The notes beneath the pieces were generated by a model. It saw only the letters and a list, made by a program, of their open reading frames with translations, ran no database searches and was not told the origin of the DNA. This document shows, one piece after another, positions 1-11,800 of a DNA stretch of 64,000 bases. Source of the DNA: Oxytricha trifallax (lineage: Eukaryota > Ciliophora > Spirotrichea > Sporadotrichida > Oxytrichidae); the NCBI GenBank assembly GCA_000711775.1, contig ARYC01000584.1, positions 62,001 to 126,000 on the forward strand, read 5' to 3'. Positions within the stretch are counted from its first letter, which is position 1. Each line of letters starts with the position of its first letter. Both the position numbers and the translations under genes were made by a program.

Positions 1-10
1 TTTAAATTTT

Positions 11-2973
11 ATGATATTTAAATATCAAACTTAACAACCTTAATCATTGTCTGTTCATGAATAAAGAAGTATTACCCCACCAAAAAGATATTAACAAATA
101 ATAAAATCATTTTATTTAATAACAATCAAATGTATTGCTTTATTATAAAGACAAGCCAGTCCCTTCAAGCCAACAGTAGCTCACTTTGATGACTTTGACA
201 TCCAGAGAGAACTCCAGAAAGATTAATCTAAGAAGTACAGAGTTGACTTCCTCTAAAAACTTCTAGATGACAAGTTGAACTACCTAGTCCAGACTATAAA
301 CGACAAGCAGAAAGAAAACTCAGACATCGAGGATGAAGTGCTCACTAGACTGCAATTGCTTAAATCGCTTAACTCACAGATTGAATCTGTGTACACTAAT
401 TAAAGCCAGAGTTATGGTGAATTACAGAAGTAACTCGCTTTGGTTGAGTAAAATCACTCAGACATAATTGAAAACGATGAGGAAAAGCTCAAGTAAGAAG
501 CAAGATTGAAGGAATTGGAGAAGTAGCTGTAGGTTATGAGAGTCGAAGTGGAGACTGTGGGTTCACAAAACGAGAAATTAAAGCTTTCAAAGGAGGAGAG
601 ACTTTCCAGAGATTTGAATTCTAGAGTTTTCGCTGATCATAAGCCAAATGACTAGATGAGGGAATAGTTGAAAGAGGCTGATGACAAGAGACAAAATTAG
701 AGGGATTAGGAACGCGATTACAATCGGGATATATTTTAACTTGCTAAGGATTATAAACGCAAGGTCGAAGAGTTCAATAGTTTACTCATATCCTATGCAT
801 CAGAAAGAAATGACTAATTTATCTCTTAAATTTCTGTTAAGACTTCTATTTCCTCATTTTATTTGGCTTTTCTTATTTTTTAATGACTTATCATTCTAAT
901 TGCAATCCCTTAACACTGACTTAATAGCCGACAGAGCTTTTAACGATTTAGACATTTAAAAAAGTGAGAAATTTAAAACCTAAATTGCTCTCCTCAAGGA
1001 CACTGTGAAAAGTTTAGAAGCACAAATCGAAGATAAGAAGAAGCAAGGAGAAGAAATTTATAATTAAATGAGGGATTAAGTTTCACTTTAGGAGGATAAA
1101 ATCAGGCTTGCATAAGATGAAGCTCTGAGACTTTAATATTTTTAGTATATGAAATTTGTTATCTTTAAAGTATAATATTTTAGGAATAGTTAAGTAAAAA
1201 CTAAATTAATTATTGGGAAGACTCAAAGGATAACACATTTAGAGATTAGAATAAGAGAAAGCAGATTGCGAAAACGATATCCAGAGATTGGAATCATTTG
1301 TTAGGGAATTCTAAGGATTACCTACTGAATTGAAAAAATGTGAATAATAACTGGATAAAGCTAACATAAATATAATTAATGCAAAAAATAAATCTATATT
1401 TTATAAAGAATTAAAATTTTTGAATTAACTTTTATAGCTAGGGACAAGAGAGAGAAAGCAAGATAAGAACTTGAAATCATAAAGAGAAGACCTTATATTT
1501 ATTTTAAAAATAATTTTACCCCCATAATTTCCTTTTAAAGACTGGAGGTTGTAGTCGATGTAAAGATAATCGAAGCTGACCTCGAGGAAGCCCGCACACT
1601 CTGCGAAACAATCGACCACAAAGACCGTGAACTCCTCTTAAACATGATGCGCGCTCGTGATGACGCGAAGAAGGAGTGGTTGAAGAACTGGGTGAACACT
1701 GAGGTGCACGAGTTGATGCGCAGAGACAGAGACGATGTCCGCAACCACATCGAGATGTATGCTGATGACTTGCAGAAACTTCAGAAGATCATTGATAAGT
1801 TCATTGGCATGCAATAGAAGCAGCAAGAGAGATGCCATAACATTTGTTTTTTAAGGAATTTCTATACACGATATCTATGCAACCAATGTGTAAATATTTA
1901 TAAGATGTCATGAAAACACCGAAGAACTACGATTAATGTAGAATGAAATGAATGGGCTGGCAGAGGAGAGAAAGGATTGCGAGCGTGAACTCAAATTAAT
2001 TCAATAAGACATGGCCAAGCTCAAGTAAGATTTGGAGAACAAGAAGCGGGAAGTGGAACGCAGACAACTATTGGCATAGAAATTGGATGTGAAGATGGGA
2101 CAGTAGGACCAAGAGATTGATAGACTTAATGATATACTTAATGAGAAGGATGATATACTGGGTGGACTAGAGGATAACATCAAGTAAACTGGAGAGACCT
2201 TAATATTAATATTTTAAATACATTTAAAGATATATAAGTCATTTTATAAAATTGATACCTTAGCTGCATCTCTTTATAGTGCTATAAAAGGTGACTTAGT
2301 TGATGAACTTTTGGCGAAATATATCAATTTAACTCAGTAAATTTATTTATTGAAGATATTATCTCAGTAATTAAAGACTTTAAAATTCAAAAAATTGATT
2401 CTTGCAAGATAAATAATAATTTACTATTTTATATTGAGAGTGCATTTAATCTAAAAATATAATTATTACTGGTCATTCGATATTTAAGTAATATATCAGT
2501 ATAATTTTTTAAGTGTTTTATTACAATATTTATTTTGACTTTAAGCCATTATTATATTTAATAAATATATTATTCATAACACAGTGTCCAGTACCTATCA
2601 AGCGTTTAGGAAACGGTTACTATCTATTTGGTACCAAAAAGATTTTCGCTAAGATTTGTTCACAATTTATTTTTAATTCACATTTTTATAATCAATCTCC
2701 TCCTATTCAGCTCTTATTCAATATAATAAGATCATGAATGGTAAATTGGTGATAAGAGTTGGTGGAGGATTCATGGTGATTGAGGAGTTCATAGCAGCAT
2801 ATGCAGAGCAAGAAATGAAGAAGATTCATGCTATGGAAGCCAATCAAATGATGAGTGATGGAGATGCCACTGGAAAGAGCAGAGGCAGTGGTGGTGGGTA
2901 TGCCAGCAACAAGAAGAGTCCCAGAGCCAGTGGAGGATCACCAAGAGCTGATGCGTTCAAGAAGAAATAATGA
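11..2973 (+). CDS. Coiled-coil protein with C-terminal GAS2-related (GAR) domain, 9 IESs
   Basis: Probable microtubule/actin-associated cytoskeletal protein. After removing nine pointer-flanked IESs and one GT-AG intron (1194-1242) the frame is open for 717 codons and stops at TGA 2971-2973. The first ~600 residues are charged coiled coil (e.g. RELQKDQSKKYRVDFLQ, LEEARTLCETIDHKDREL). The C-terminus is a GAS2 domain: PVPIKRLGNGYYLFGTKKIF then MNGKLVIRVGGGFMVIEEF, with the diagnostic VRVGGG core. This core is formed only after the 2650-2726 IES is removed. It is followed by a Ser/Gly-rich tail. GAS2 domains bind microtubules (family knowledge). In-frame TAA/TAG read as Gln throughout. The ATG at 11 is the earliest in frame, but the 5' end could lie left of the window. 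The IES at 1134-1172 together with the intron just downstream is the least certain junction. Confidence 0.85.
84..146. other. IES, pointer AAAGA
   Basis: AT-rich 63 bp between AAAGA copies at 84 and 147. Removal joins ITPPKR to QASPFKP in frame. Confidence 0.6.
809..881. other. IES, pointer AATGACT
   Basis: 73 bp between AATGACT copies at 809 and 882. Removal gives ERNDLSFQLQSLNTD and corrects a frame shift. Confidence 0.85.
1134..1172. other. IES, pointer TAATATTTT
   Basis: 39 bp between 9-bp repeats at 1134 and 1173. The frame is restored only together with the downstream 49-nt intron, so this is less certain. Confidence 0.55.
1359..1435. other. IES, pointer AGCTA
   Basis: 77 bp between AGCTA copies. 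Removal gives CEQQLDKARDKREKARQE, a continuous coiled coil. Confidence 0.85.
1487..1537. other. IES, pointer AAGAC
   Basis: 51 bp between AAGAC copies. Removal joins EIIKRR to LEVVVDVKI in frame. Confidence 0.8.
1830..1902. other. IES, pointer AGATG
   Basis: 73 bp between AGATG copies. Removal gives QQERCHENTEELRLM in frame. Confidence 0.85.
2197..2256. other. IES, pointer ACCTTA
   Basis: 60 bp between ACCTTA copies. Removal gives TGETLAASLYSAIKGDLVD in frame. Confidence 0.85.
2335..2581. other. IES, pointer CAGT
   Basis: 247 bp, strongly AT-rich, between CAGT copies. Removal joins LLAKYINLTQ to CPVPIKRLGNG, the start of the GAS2 domain. Confidence 0.85.
2650..2726. other. IES inside GAS2 domain, pointer TAAGAT
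   Basis: 77 bp between TAAGAT copies. Removal joins TKKIFAKI to MNGKLVIRVGGG, reconstituting the GAS2 fold. Confidence 0.9.
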
Positions 2974-3184
2974 AATGCAATAAGAAATATAATGGTTCAA
3001 TAGATTAACTTAAATTTAAGATCAAAGATATTTTATAAAAATTAATTACATTCTAATTGTTTTCTAAATAAATTAACGAAAATTTATTTTCAATTTTGAT
3101 AAAATTCTCTCTGAACATTAGCTTTAAATGTTAATAATCAATGGATATAATAAACTGTAAAATAAATATAAACCATTATAAAGG

Positions 3185-5755
3185 TCACTTCTTTTACTTA
3201 ATTTATTAAGTGTTATTATAATTATCCAAAATCAACAGCACCATCTCGTCATTAATCTCGTAGTCAATTATATGTCCGACAACCCCTTTGATTGAAGTTT
3301 AATTCTCCAACATCTCAGTTATATTCTATGGATACACTTGCATAGAGTCATAATAAAATTTCTGCTATTATTTTTCTTTCATTAAATCGTTGTATTTCGA
3401 TTATTGATTGGTATTATTTGAGGCTTATACAACATTAAATTTGTTTAAATGTTGAGAGGGATTATCTGGGTTTTGAGTTTGAAACTTCGAAGTATTTTCG
3501 TTTTTATAATATGACTTCTAGTTGTAATCTGTGGTATCATGAAGCCTGAAAGAATCAAACAATCCACCTTCTTTCGAAAGTACATCTCTGTGCATGTTAC
3601 TCTTGCTTGTGGCACCTTCTTAATTAAGAGAGAAGAGTCCCCATACATAAATCTGATCATTTTCAGTTATCATAGAAGCTGTATAGTCTGCCGCTTTAAG
3701 CTTCTTGGCTCTAATGTTAAAAAGATAGGGTGACTTCTACATGCAATAAGGGATTCGTTGATTCTCTATTTTACCATTTCCTATTTAACCCTCAAACCCA
3801 CAGCCAAAAGTAAAAACTAGCCCCTCATCTGTTAAGACCATAGAAGTCTCACGAAATGCTACAATATCCTTGAGTTTCAAGTTTCTGAAAAATTCTGGGA
3901 ACAAAGGAAGCTCAAAAGATTATTGTAGAGATTCAGTTCCTAATTGACCATACTCTCCTGAACCTTAAGATATAAGCTTTCCTTCTATAGTTAACATTAA
4001 AGTGTGATGAGAGCCGCAAGATAGCTTCTAGACTTTGATTCTTCTCAGATAGTTATTTATGTTGAGTTCATACCCTAAGAGATGTAAGTTATGCTGATTG
4101 TTTGGATACAAGAACTTAACTTAATATTCTGTGTTTAAGCCAATGACATAATCTTGGTTACTTTCCATTTAAATAAATTCATGATTCATTAGGGAAATAT
4201 GGGGAACTCTTATCAATTCTTTATCTGGCCAGTGATACCTATAAATCCAGCCATATTTGTCAGTAAAATTTAAATAGTTTTCTTGCTGATTGGCAATCAT
4301 ATTAATTTTATAGCGAGAAATGGGCTCAATTAGCTTAATCTCATGCTCTAAAACTCGACCACGCTTCACTTTTACATTTTGAAACACTTTATATGTCACT
4401 GTTAAGATAGTTAATTTTTTATCCTTAATCTATGCTTTAACTATCCCTTTTTAAATATCCTCATCCATTATTCTCTATACTTTCCCTTCTTAAATGAAAA
4501 GCACGGAAAATTTTGAGTCGTCATTATGTTTTATTGATTAATTTTGAGTCAATTAATTGACTGTAGTTTTAAGTGAAAGCATTACACTATCTCTTTTTCT
4601 TTTATTTCTCAATTCTCTAATAAGAGACTTAATTTTATCTTATTTCTACTGTTTTAAAGCCTGCTCTTCTTCATACTAATCTAACTCTTTTCTCTTTTCA
4701 TCCATGCTGAAATCTATAACGATTTCTTTCATTATTACGGGATTATAATTTAAATTTATATTTAATAGTAAAGGTAAATTCTAAAATTCTAAAAAAGCAA
4801 TATCTTTTTGGTTTGTTCTTTGGCTTACACCAAATCTGTAAATAACTTATTTGTGTGATTTTTTGTCGGTGAGCTCCCTAGGTATTCTAATATTTACGGA
4901 TCTAAACGTTTTCTTTGTAAACTCATTGAATCTTACAAATCAGATATGTTGTGTTATTAATTTATAATTTTATTAAAAGAATTATATCAATTAAATTTAA
5001 TTATTTGATATCTTCAAACCGAAAGATTTAGTTCTCTTTTTCTAAAATGGCAGCACATTTGGTTCAATTAGCTGTTTCTAATATAACTAATCTTCGTATG
5101 GAGAGTTCTATAAGTAGCTTAAATCTAAATTAAACTGACTTTCATTAGTCTATAAATTTTTTGATTAATTTTACTAGATCTTTAAAACTGGAAGTTAGCC
5201 TTGGGATTACGATTTCCCCAAAACCCTGCCATTTAATTGGCTCATTTTACTAGTTTTAACCATTTTCTAATCACTTTTTAGAATATTTTCAATATTATTG
5301 GCTTAGAATAACTCTGTGATAAACTCCCTTGTTAATAACTTTTCAGGGACCTATAGACATTTATTAAACATTTATATAATTGCAATTGTTTTCTTTGTCA
5401 TTTTCACATTCTTCTGAATTAATGAACTAACGAACATGATTTATTCTTTAGAGCACATTCCACCTTAAAAAGTTAAATTTTACTATTTTTAAGGGGTTTT
5501 ATCTGTATTCATAGAAAATTTATCAAATTAATTGGCTTTTGGCTTTGATTTTTCATCTATAACTAAATCTATGATTTCATGTAAATTTCCTTTTTTAATA
5601 GTTTCAATAATGCCTTTTTCGATGAAATATTTCAGTTCAAATTGCTGTTGTGAAGGTAGTTTTGTTATTAAGGATTATTCGTGAGATGTTCTGAGTTGCT
5701 TGTGAAAAGGGGATTCTTAGAAGTTTATGCTTTAATTGTTAATATATAGATTTTT
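3185..5755 (-). CDS. RCC1-repeat protein with coiled-coil N-terminal half
   Basis: Read on the minus strand, ending at TGA (complement of 3185-3187). The C-terminal part has RCC1-type blades: LSCGSHHTLMLTIEG, GSGEYGQLGT, VFTFGCGFEGQIGNG and IYVWGLFSLNQEG. RCC1 blades form a seven-bladed propeller used in GTPase exchange or scaffolding; the partner here is unknown. The N-terminal half is low-complexity, Gln-rich and coiled (ELDQYEEEQALKQQKQD). Two IESs were resolved: pointer TCTTTT near 4.7 kb and GATAT near 4.95 kb. The first turns a frame break into KEQTKKRKELDQYEE. No convincing start ATG was found; the frame is open to about 5755, so the 5' end may be in an unrecognised segment. The next gene upstream ends only ~110 bp away. 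Confidence 0.75.
4693..4802. other. IES, pointer TCTTTT (AAAAGA on gene strand)
   Basis: 110 bp between repeats at 4693 and 4803. Removal restores the minus-strand frame of the RCC1-like gene. Confidence 0.8.
4943..5006. other. IES, pointer GATAT
   Basis: 64 bp between GATAT copies at 4943 and 5007. Removal gives FGLKISDLQDSMSLQRKR on the minus strand. Confidence 0.75.
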
Positions 5756-5865
5756 TATAAATAATATTATAAGAGAGAGAGGAACAATAATTTAATTCTA
5801 AAAAAAAGATAAAAATAATTTTTTAAAGATAATTTATAATAAAGTAACATTTTTAGATAGAAGAT

Positions 5866-8800
5866 TCATAAAATTAATTAAATATTTTTTATTTTGTTAC
5901 TTATCTAAAGACTATTAAATCTTTTGTGAGAGTAAGACTTTGGTAAACTGCTTTAATTTTATAAATATCCACTTTCAGGAGACTTGCTGAAGTTTTAATA
6001 TGGACTTTTGCTCATTTCGCTATTTTTCTAAGAATTTAAACTCCCATTTTACAATAAGAATTTCTGTAAATTAGGATTATTATGTATTGACATGGAATAG
6101 TCAGGATTTATCTGATTCACTTATGGGGATTGAATTTATTTGCTGAAATCATTGTGTTAAGTTGGTATGCTTGAATTGTTTAAATTTGCGAAATCAACGC
6201 TTTATCACAATGATTTTATCTTCAACTTTAAGGTTAAAAAATATATATATTGGACATGCAATTGAAAATATTAAAATAAAAATGTTAAAATTTAATATTC
6301 TTAGTTATAAACTTGAATATGGGCGATTACTTCTTTTTATAGTTCATTTCTTTATTGTCCAAATATGAGGCATCTTCTTGATATTATTCTGAAAGTCTGC
6401 TTTGATTTTGTGAATTTTATGATTGACTTTTATTCATGATATTTGTATTTATTTATAAAACATTATATTCTCAAGATTTTATTTTGATTTATTATTTTAT
6501 TAATTATATCTTATAGGGTAAATTAATAGGAAATTATTGTATAGAAATTAATAAAATAATATATTTAAAATATAATAATTCCTTATAATCATATAACAAT
6601 ATTAACTGTTTATTTCTGTGTTTCTTTGTAAAATTCAATCTATGATTAGTTTTACAATATTTCATTAGTCTTATCAAATCTGGTATCTCTATATGAATTA
6701 ATTGCCTATTGTTTCTTGAAACTCTAAGAAACTCGAGCATTTCTTTGTAAAATGTTGTTTTCCAGGATACTTTCATTATATTTTTATTTTTAATTTAAAG
6801 TCTTATGGGCGTTTTCTAGGTCTTTTTAAAATTCGTTTTCCATATAGTTCATGTTTCTAAAATAATAATATACAGAATATAATATTAAATGTAAAAAATG
6901 AGATTTTTAAGATTAATTTTAATAATACAAAATTGTGTTTCTTTAAGTCTTTTGATAATATTCTTGATTTTTTTCAATTCCTTAGAGTAAATTCTTAAGT
7001 TTAGCTGTTTTTGAGAGTTCAATATCGCTCATTGTAAACTTTGACTTAATCAATAAGTGTTAAGCAAGTCTTTTTTTCATCTAATCACCAGGTCTATATC
7101 AAGAAAATTAATTAATTAGGAAATAGTTTTGACAATATTTATTTAATTTTAGTTTTCTCAATAAAATTATCATAAAACTTACTCTATAAAATGGTGTTAG
7201 AGCTAATTTAATGCGTCTTTCAGGACTTATGGACCTTAACTTTTGAAGTCTATGTTATTTGCATTATATATCAGGCTATTTCTACTTTTAGCACCTCCAT
7301 GAAAATTTATAGGTAAACTATAAAAAAAAAACTAATAATCTCTTACTTTCTTCATAATGTAAACTTAATTGGCAAGTTTATTTAAAGCTAAGCTGATTGA
7401 TTGGAATCTCGTCTAGTAATATCCTCAATTTAATTGCTGTTTTCATTAAAATATAAATTTTAATCATTTCCACTTAGGTTTCCATAAAGCCCACCCTAAT
7501 TTCTTCCTCTAATGATACTTTTTCTCCTATTAAGCTATTAAACACTCGTAGACGCTGTAAAAGTTTTTGTCAATTAATTAACTTAATCTTCGTTTTATTA
7601 TTGTAGATTTTAGTCTTATAATCTGGACTTTTAATTGCTCTAAGATTTCTTGTGAAAATTGAACATAGTTTTCATAAGTTCCCTCTTCTACTGATGCTGT
7701 ATTATGTCGTAATTACCAAGCTTAATTTTTGGTGAAATAATATCTTGAAAAGACATTTTCTTTCTCTAAAATCCGTTACTATACTAGATTTTCTTTTGTG
7801 CATGAGTTTCTTGAATATCTCCCCTTTGGGTTATTGCTTGTTAAGTTTGAGTTATGAAAAAAGGATCCCCTGTTGTTTGATTATCGTTTTTTTTATAGTT
7901 CTATTGAGATTAAGGTCTGGGTAGTTATAACGCTGTTTTTCTATAATTCTCTAAGATATTTTCTCTACGCTGTCTATCAGTCACTATTGGATTTTACTGG
8001 ATCAAATGCATCAATTTATCAGCTCATAAATTAAATGAATTAATTCAAAATTCAGTCTTAATTCAATTAATTTATATTACATTGATGAAGCTCTCTATGT
8101 GTTTATACGATCCATCTCATTTTTATTTTTTCTCTGCTAACCAATACTGAATTCTTCAACTTAATATTCATTTAATCTCTCACTCTCACTTCCCATTTTC
8201 TTAAACAATTAATCTATAGGGGTGAGAGTCTCCCGTAATGAGCTATTCCTTTTTGGTGAATTTTATTGATAAGTCTATTGCTAATTTTATATTTATTGCT
8301 TTAATGAATAGTCTATAATCGATAAATGCTAGTTATTTTATTGTTAGATATTCTATGCGGTTGTGGCAAGTGATTGTGTTCTTTACATTTAAATAGTTAA
8401 ATCAGATTGAGATAATGTAGGCTTTAAAATTGCTTTCAGGTTTAAGCCATTGTTTGACTGGGTCTCTAAAATAAAAATACATTCCATATATTTTTTAAAA
8501 TAAAGATTTAATTTTTAGTATTTATACTTGCTCCTTGGAATTATCAACATTTTATGTCTATTCTTGTTGGATATTGCAGTAAAATATTAAGTTATAATTA
8601 TTGTCATTAATAATCAAATATAGTCATCTTATTATAAAAATAAACATGGAATTTTACTTTAATTTCTTTAATATTAACTGTTATAGTAGTCTATTTCTTG
8701 GCAATATTGAACTTTTTTTTATTCTTAATAGGGGACATCATTAGTTAGTTTTCGGCCTACTCTTTCTTCTTAATTTCTTCAAACTGCAAACGTTCCATCG

Positions 8801-11800
8801 CCTTCCTGGGTATAATCACTTTATTAAATGGTGTTATTTTCTAAAACCATAGGGTTTTTAAAAAGAGATAATTTATTAACTATGAAGACAAAATAATGAG
8901 GTATTTATAATAATTTACACATATATTTTAAAGGGTCTTAAACTGCTTATTATTTCTCTGAATTTTTGTAATTTTTTAAGTTAAGTTTTTAACCTGGGGA
9001 TCATTAAACATCTCCTCGATTTGTAATTCTAAATTTTACATGTAATTATAGTCACTCTCAGCTCTACTACTCAGCATCTATGAAGAGGGTTATTATTATT
9101 ATTGCTAATTAGGAAGTAATGTGTGAGATTGTGATGCTTGATGTTGAGAGGAGGAGTTTCTTGTTAAGTTTGAGGCGTGGCTTTGAGATCGGTGTATTTA
9201 AAGAGATTTCTGGGGTTTTACTAAAAATTGGCTTTATAAGGGTAGATCTGCTAGTTATTTATACTAAGTAATAACCTATTATAGTTAAAAGCATTAAAGT
9301 TCAAAATTATAACTAAATAAGTTTATAACATTCATTGTGTATTATTAATTAATATTTAATAGTTAATGTTACTGTGGAACTGGGAAGGAAATAGGTTCTT
9401 AAGCTTTAGTTTGTATAATGGCTGGTGATTCAGGTTATTAAATTGACATTTATAAAAATGAAATTTTATTTGTGATAAGTCAACAATTAAGGATTTTACT
9501 TATAAAATTTATATTTCATAAAATCCAAAAATATAGTGATATTCTCAACTTTATGTTTCAGAAGTCTGATAGATTTCATGAAATTAAAAGGATTATAAAT
9601 CATATTATTAAATTAAAATTAAAAATATCTCAATTCGCATTCACAATTATTACATTTACGATTATTGCTAATTCTTAATGGGATATTTCGGTAGTTTCAT
9701 TTTAATCTTCAATTGACTTCTCTACTCTTATAACTTAATGTTTTCCTATTTTACAAGCAATTTGATTCTGCTATTCTGGCCATAGTATTTCTCCTTCCTC
9801 TCTTGTAGTTCACTGTTGTAATTATGATTGCTTACTGATTTCTAATCGAATTGATCATCATTTATAACAAAATCAGTTTTTATATGCATAGCATCATCTT
9901 AATCTTCGCTGGTTAGAAATTAACCCACTCTTCCAATAGGGGGTTTTGGGGATCTCTCCCCTCTATAGTCCATTGTTTAAGAGATCAGTGAGCCTTTGCC
10001 ATATATTTAAGTTCGATTCTTTGTGATTTATTCTTTTCTGGGTTTTAAGTTTAATTTTGACTTAATTGATTACTAAGCATTTCTTATCAAAGTTCCTCCC
10101 TATGTAATAAGATCTTAGTTGGAGTTTAATTCATAAGTATTTTGATTTATGTAGTTTCTTGAGGAATAATCTGCTAATTGATTCATGTACTTTAGTTTCT
10201 TTGTGGTTGAAGAGGTTTGCTTATTTTCAAAAGAATAGTTTCGATGCTTAGGAGTGATATTCATAGGGGGAAGTTTAATAGTTGGGACTATTTAATGATC
10301 TAAAAATTTATTGTCATCGACTTGGTGATCTATAAGTAAGGTTTTAAGGAATTAAAAGTTACTTGAAATATGCTATTCTATGACCAGGTTTTTTCTCATT
10401 CTTAAAGGTGTAGCAAATTAGCTTTTAGATCTTTAATTTGTTAATGAACCAATTTTATCTCTTATTTTTGGAACATCCTTAAACTACATTAATTTAGATT
10501 TATCTCTCTCCAGTTCATTTCCAATAATGCTTTCTATAAATGAGTTTAAGAAAAAGTAATTTAATTTTACTTGAAGTGTTTTTGGACTTTTCAAGCCTAG
10601 AAAGGAAATTTCTCGAAGCTATTTTAACTCTTGAATTTACTTCTTATCTTCCTAATTAGGCTGTAGAATAATCATTATTTATAGGCATATCACCCTTTCT
10701 AATTCTAAAAGCACTACTACTATTTTAGTGGTCTTGATTGGCCTTCAGTAAAGTCATTCTCTTATTGTTGCTATGATAAGTGCTTAAATCAATCTAGTGA
10801 TTTTATGTTTCTTAAATTGTACTAGCATCTGTGGTGGTATTTAGAGTTTAAGTGATATGCTTTTTTAAATCAAAGTTCTGTTTCTTTGTAAATTTGTTAT
10901 CGAAGAGTTTTTCCAGTTCTTTTGCATATCCGTGATACTATCGTGGATAGTCCATTTGCATGATTTTCATTTTTATATCAAATTCGGCGATTCTTTTATC
11001 GATATTATCTATTACTCCTCCATTTGCACTTACATTGCTTAATGTACTTCTATCAGTTTTCTAAAGCTAAGTTTAGTTATAAAAAACATTTTAACAAATA
11101 AGTTTGCTCAATGATAGCTTTCTTCTTGCTTTGAAGCCAAAATTTCTACGATTTTTTTGCTTTGCTACTTTCCTCGGTGTTTTCGTCATTAAATATTAAG
11201 TTCTTATTGGGGTCAATATCTACTTCTGCGAGTAGTTCTTTCACCTAGCCTATCTCTTCTTCTTTTTATTTATTCTTGAAATCTTTTGGGAAATTCCATT
11301 TCTTATCTAGTCTCTCTCTACGTTGATCGATAGTCCCCCAGAGATCTAAAAATGATGACCATATTCTTACTCTTTTATCAGTTGAGCAAGTGATTAATCC
11401 CTTTCTTTCAAGATTAATGTAGTTCATACTAACTATACACTCTCGATGTGCCTTCACTTCCCTAATAAAAATGCCGATTTTCTCTGGGTTTAATAACTCA
11501 GGTAACTAAATTCTCTTCGCACTATATATTTATGAGGTATTTAATAAAATGATATACTCTTTTCTAACTGAGGCTGCATAAATGGAACAATCGATTAATT
11601 CTTTTCTCTTAGGATTGAATGATACTTTAGTCTTAGGATAACTAGGAGCCATTGAAAATCCAATTTTGTTTATTAATGTTGTGAAATCCCAAACTTTTAT
11701 AAAACCAATTTCATCTGCTATATAAAGATAGCATCGATTTATTTCTCTGTCAACGTTTTTATCATAATTCTGGTCGACTAAAGTATTTGTTAGTATATGA

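Noticed and set aside
3445-3733. Two overlapping short frames on opposite strands
   Set aside because: The minus-strand RCC1-like frame explains the region; these are other-frame shadows.
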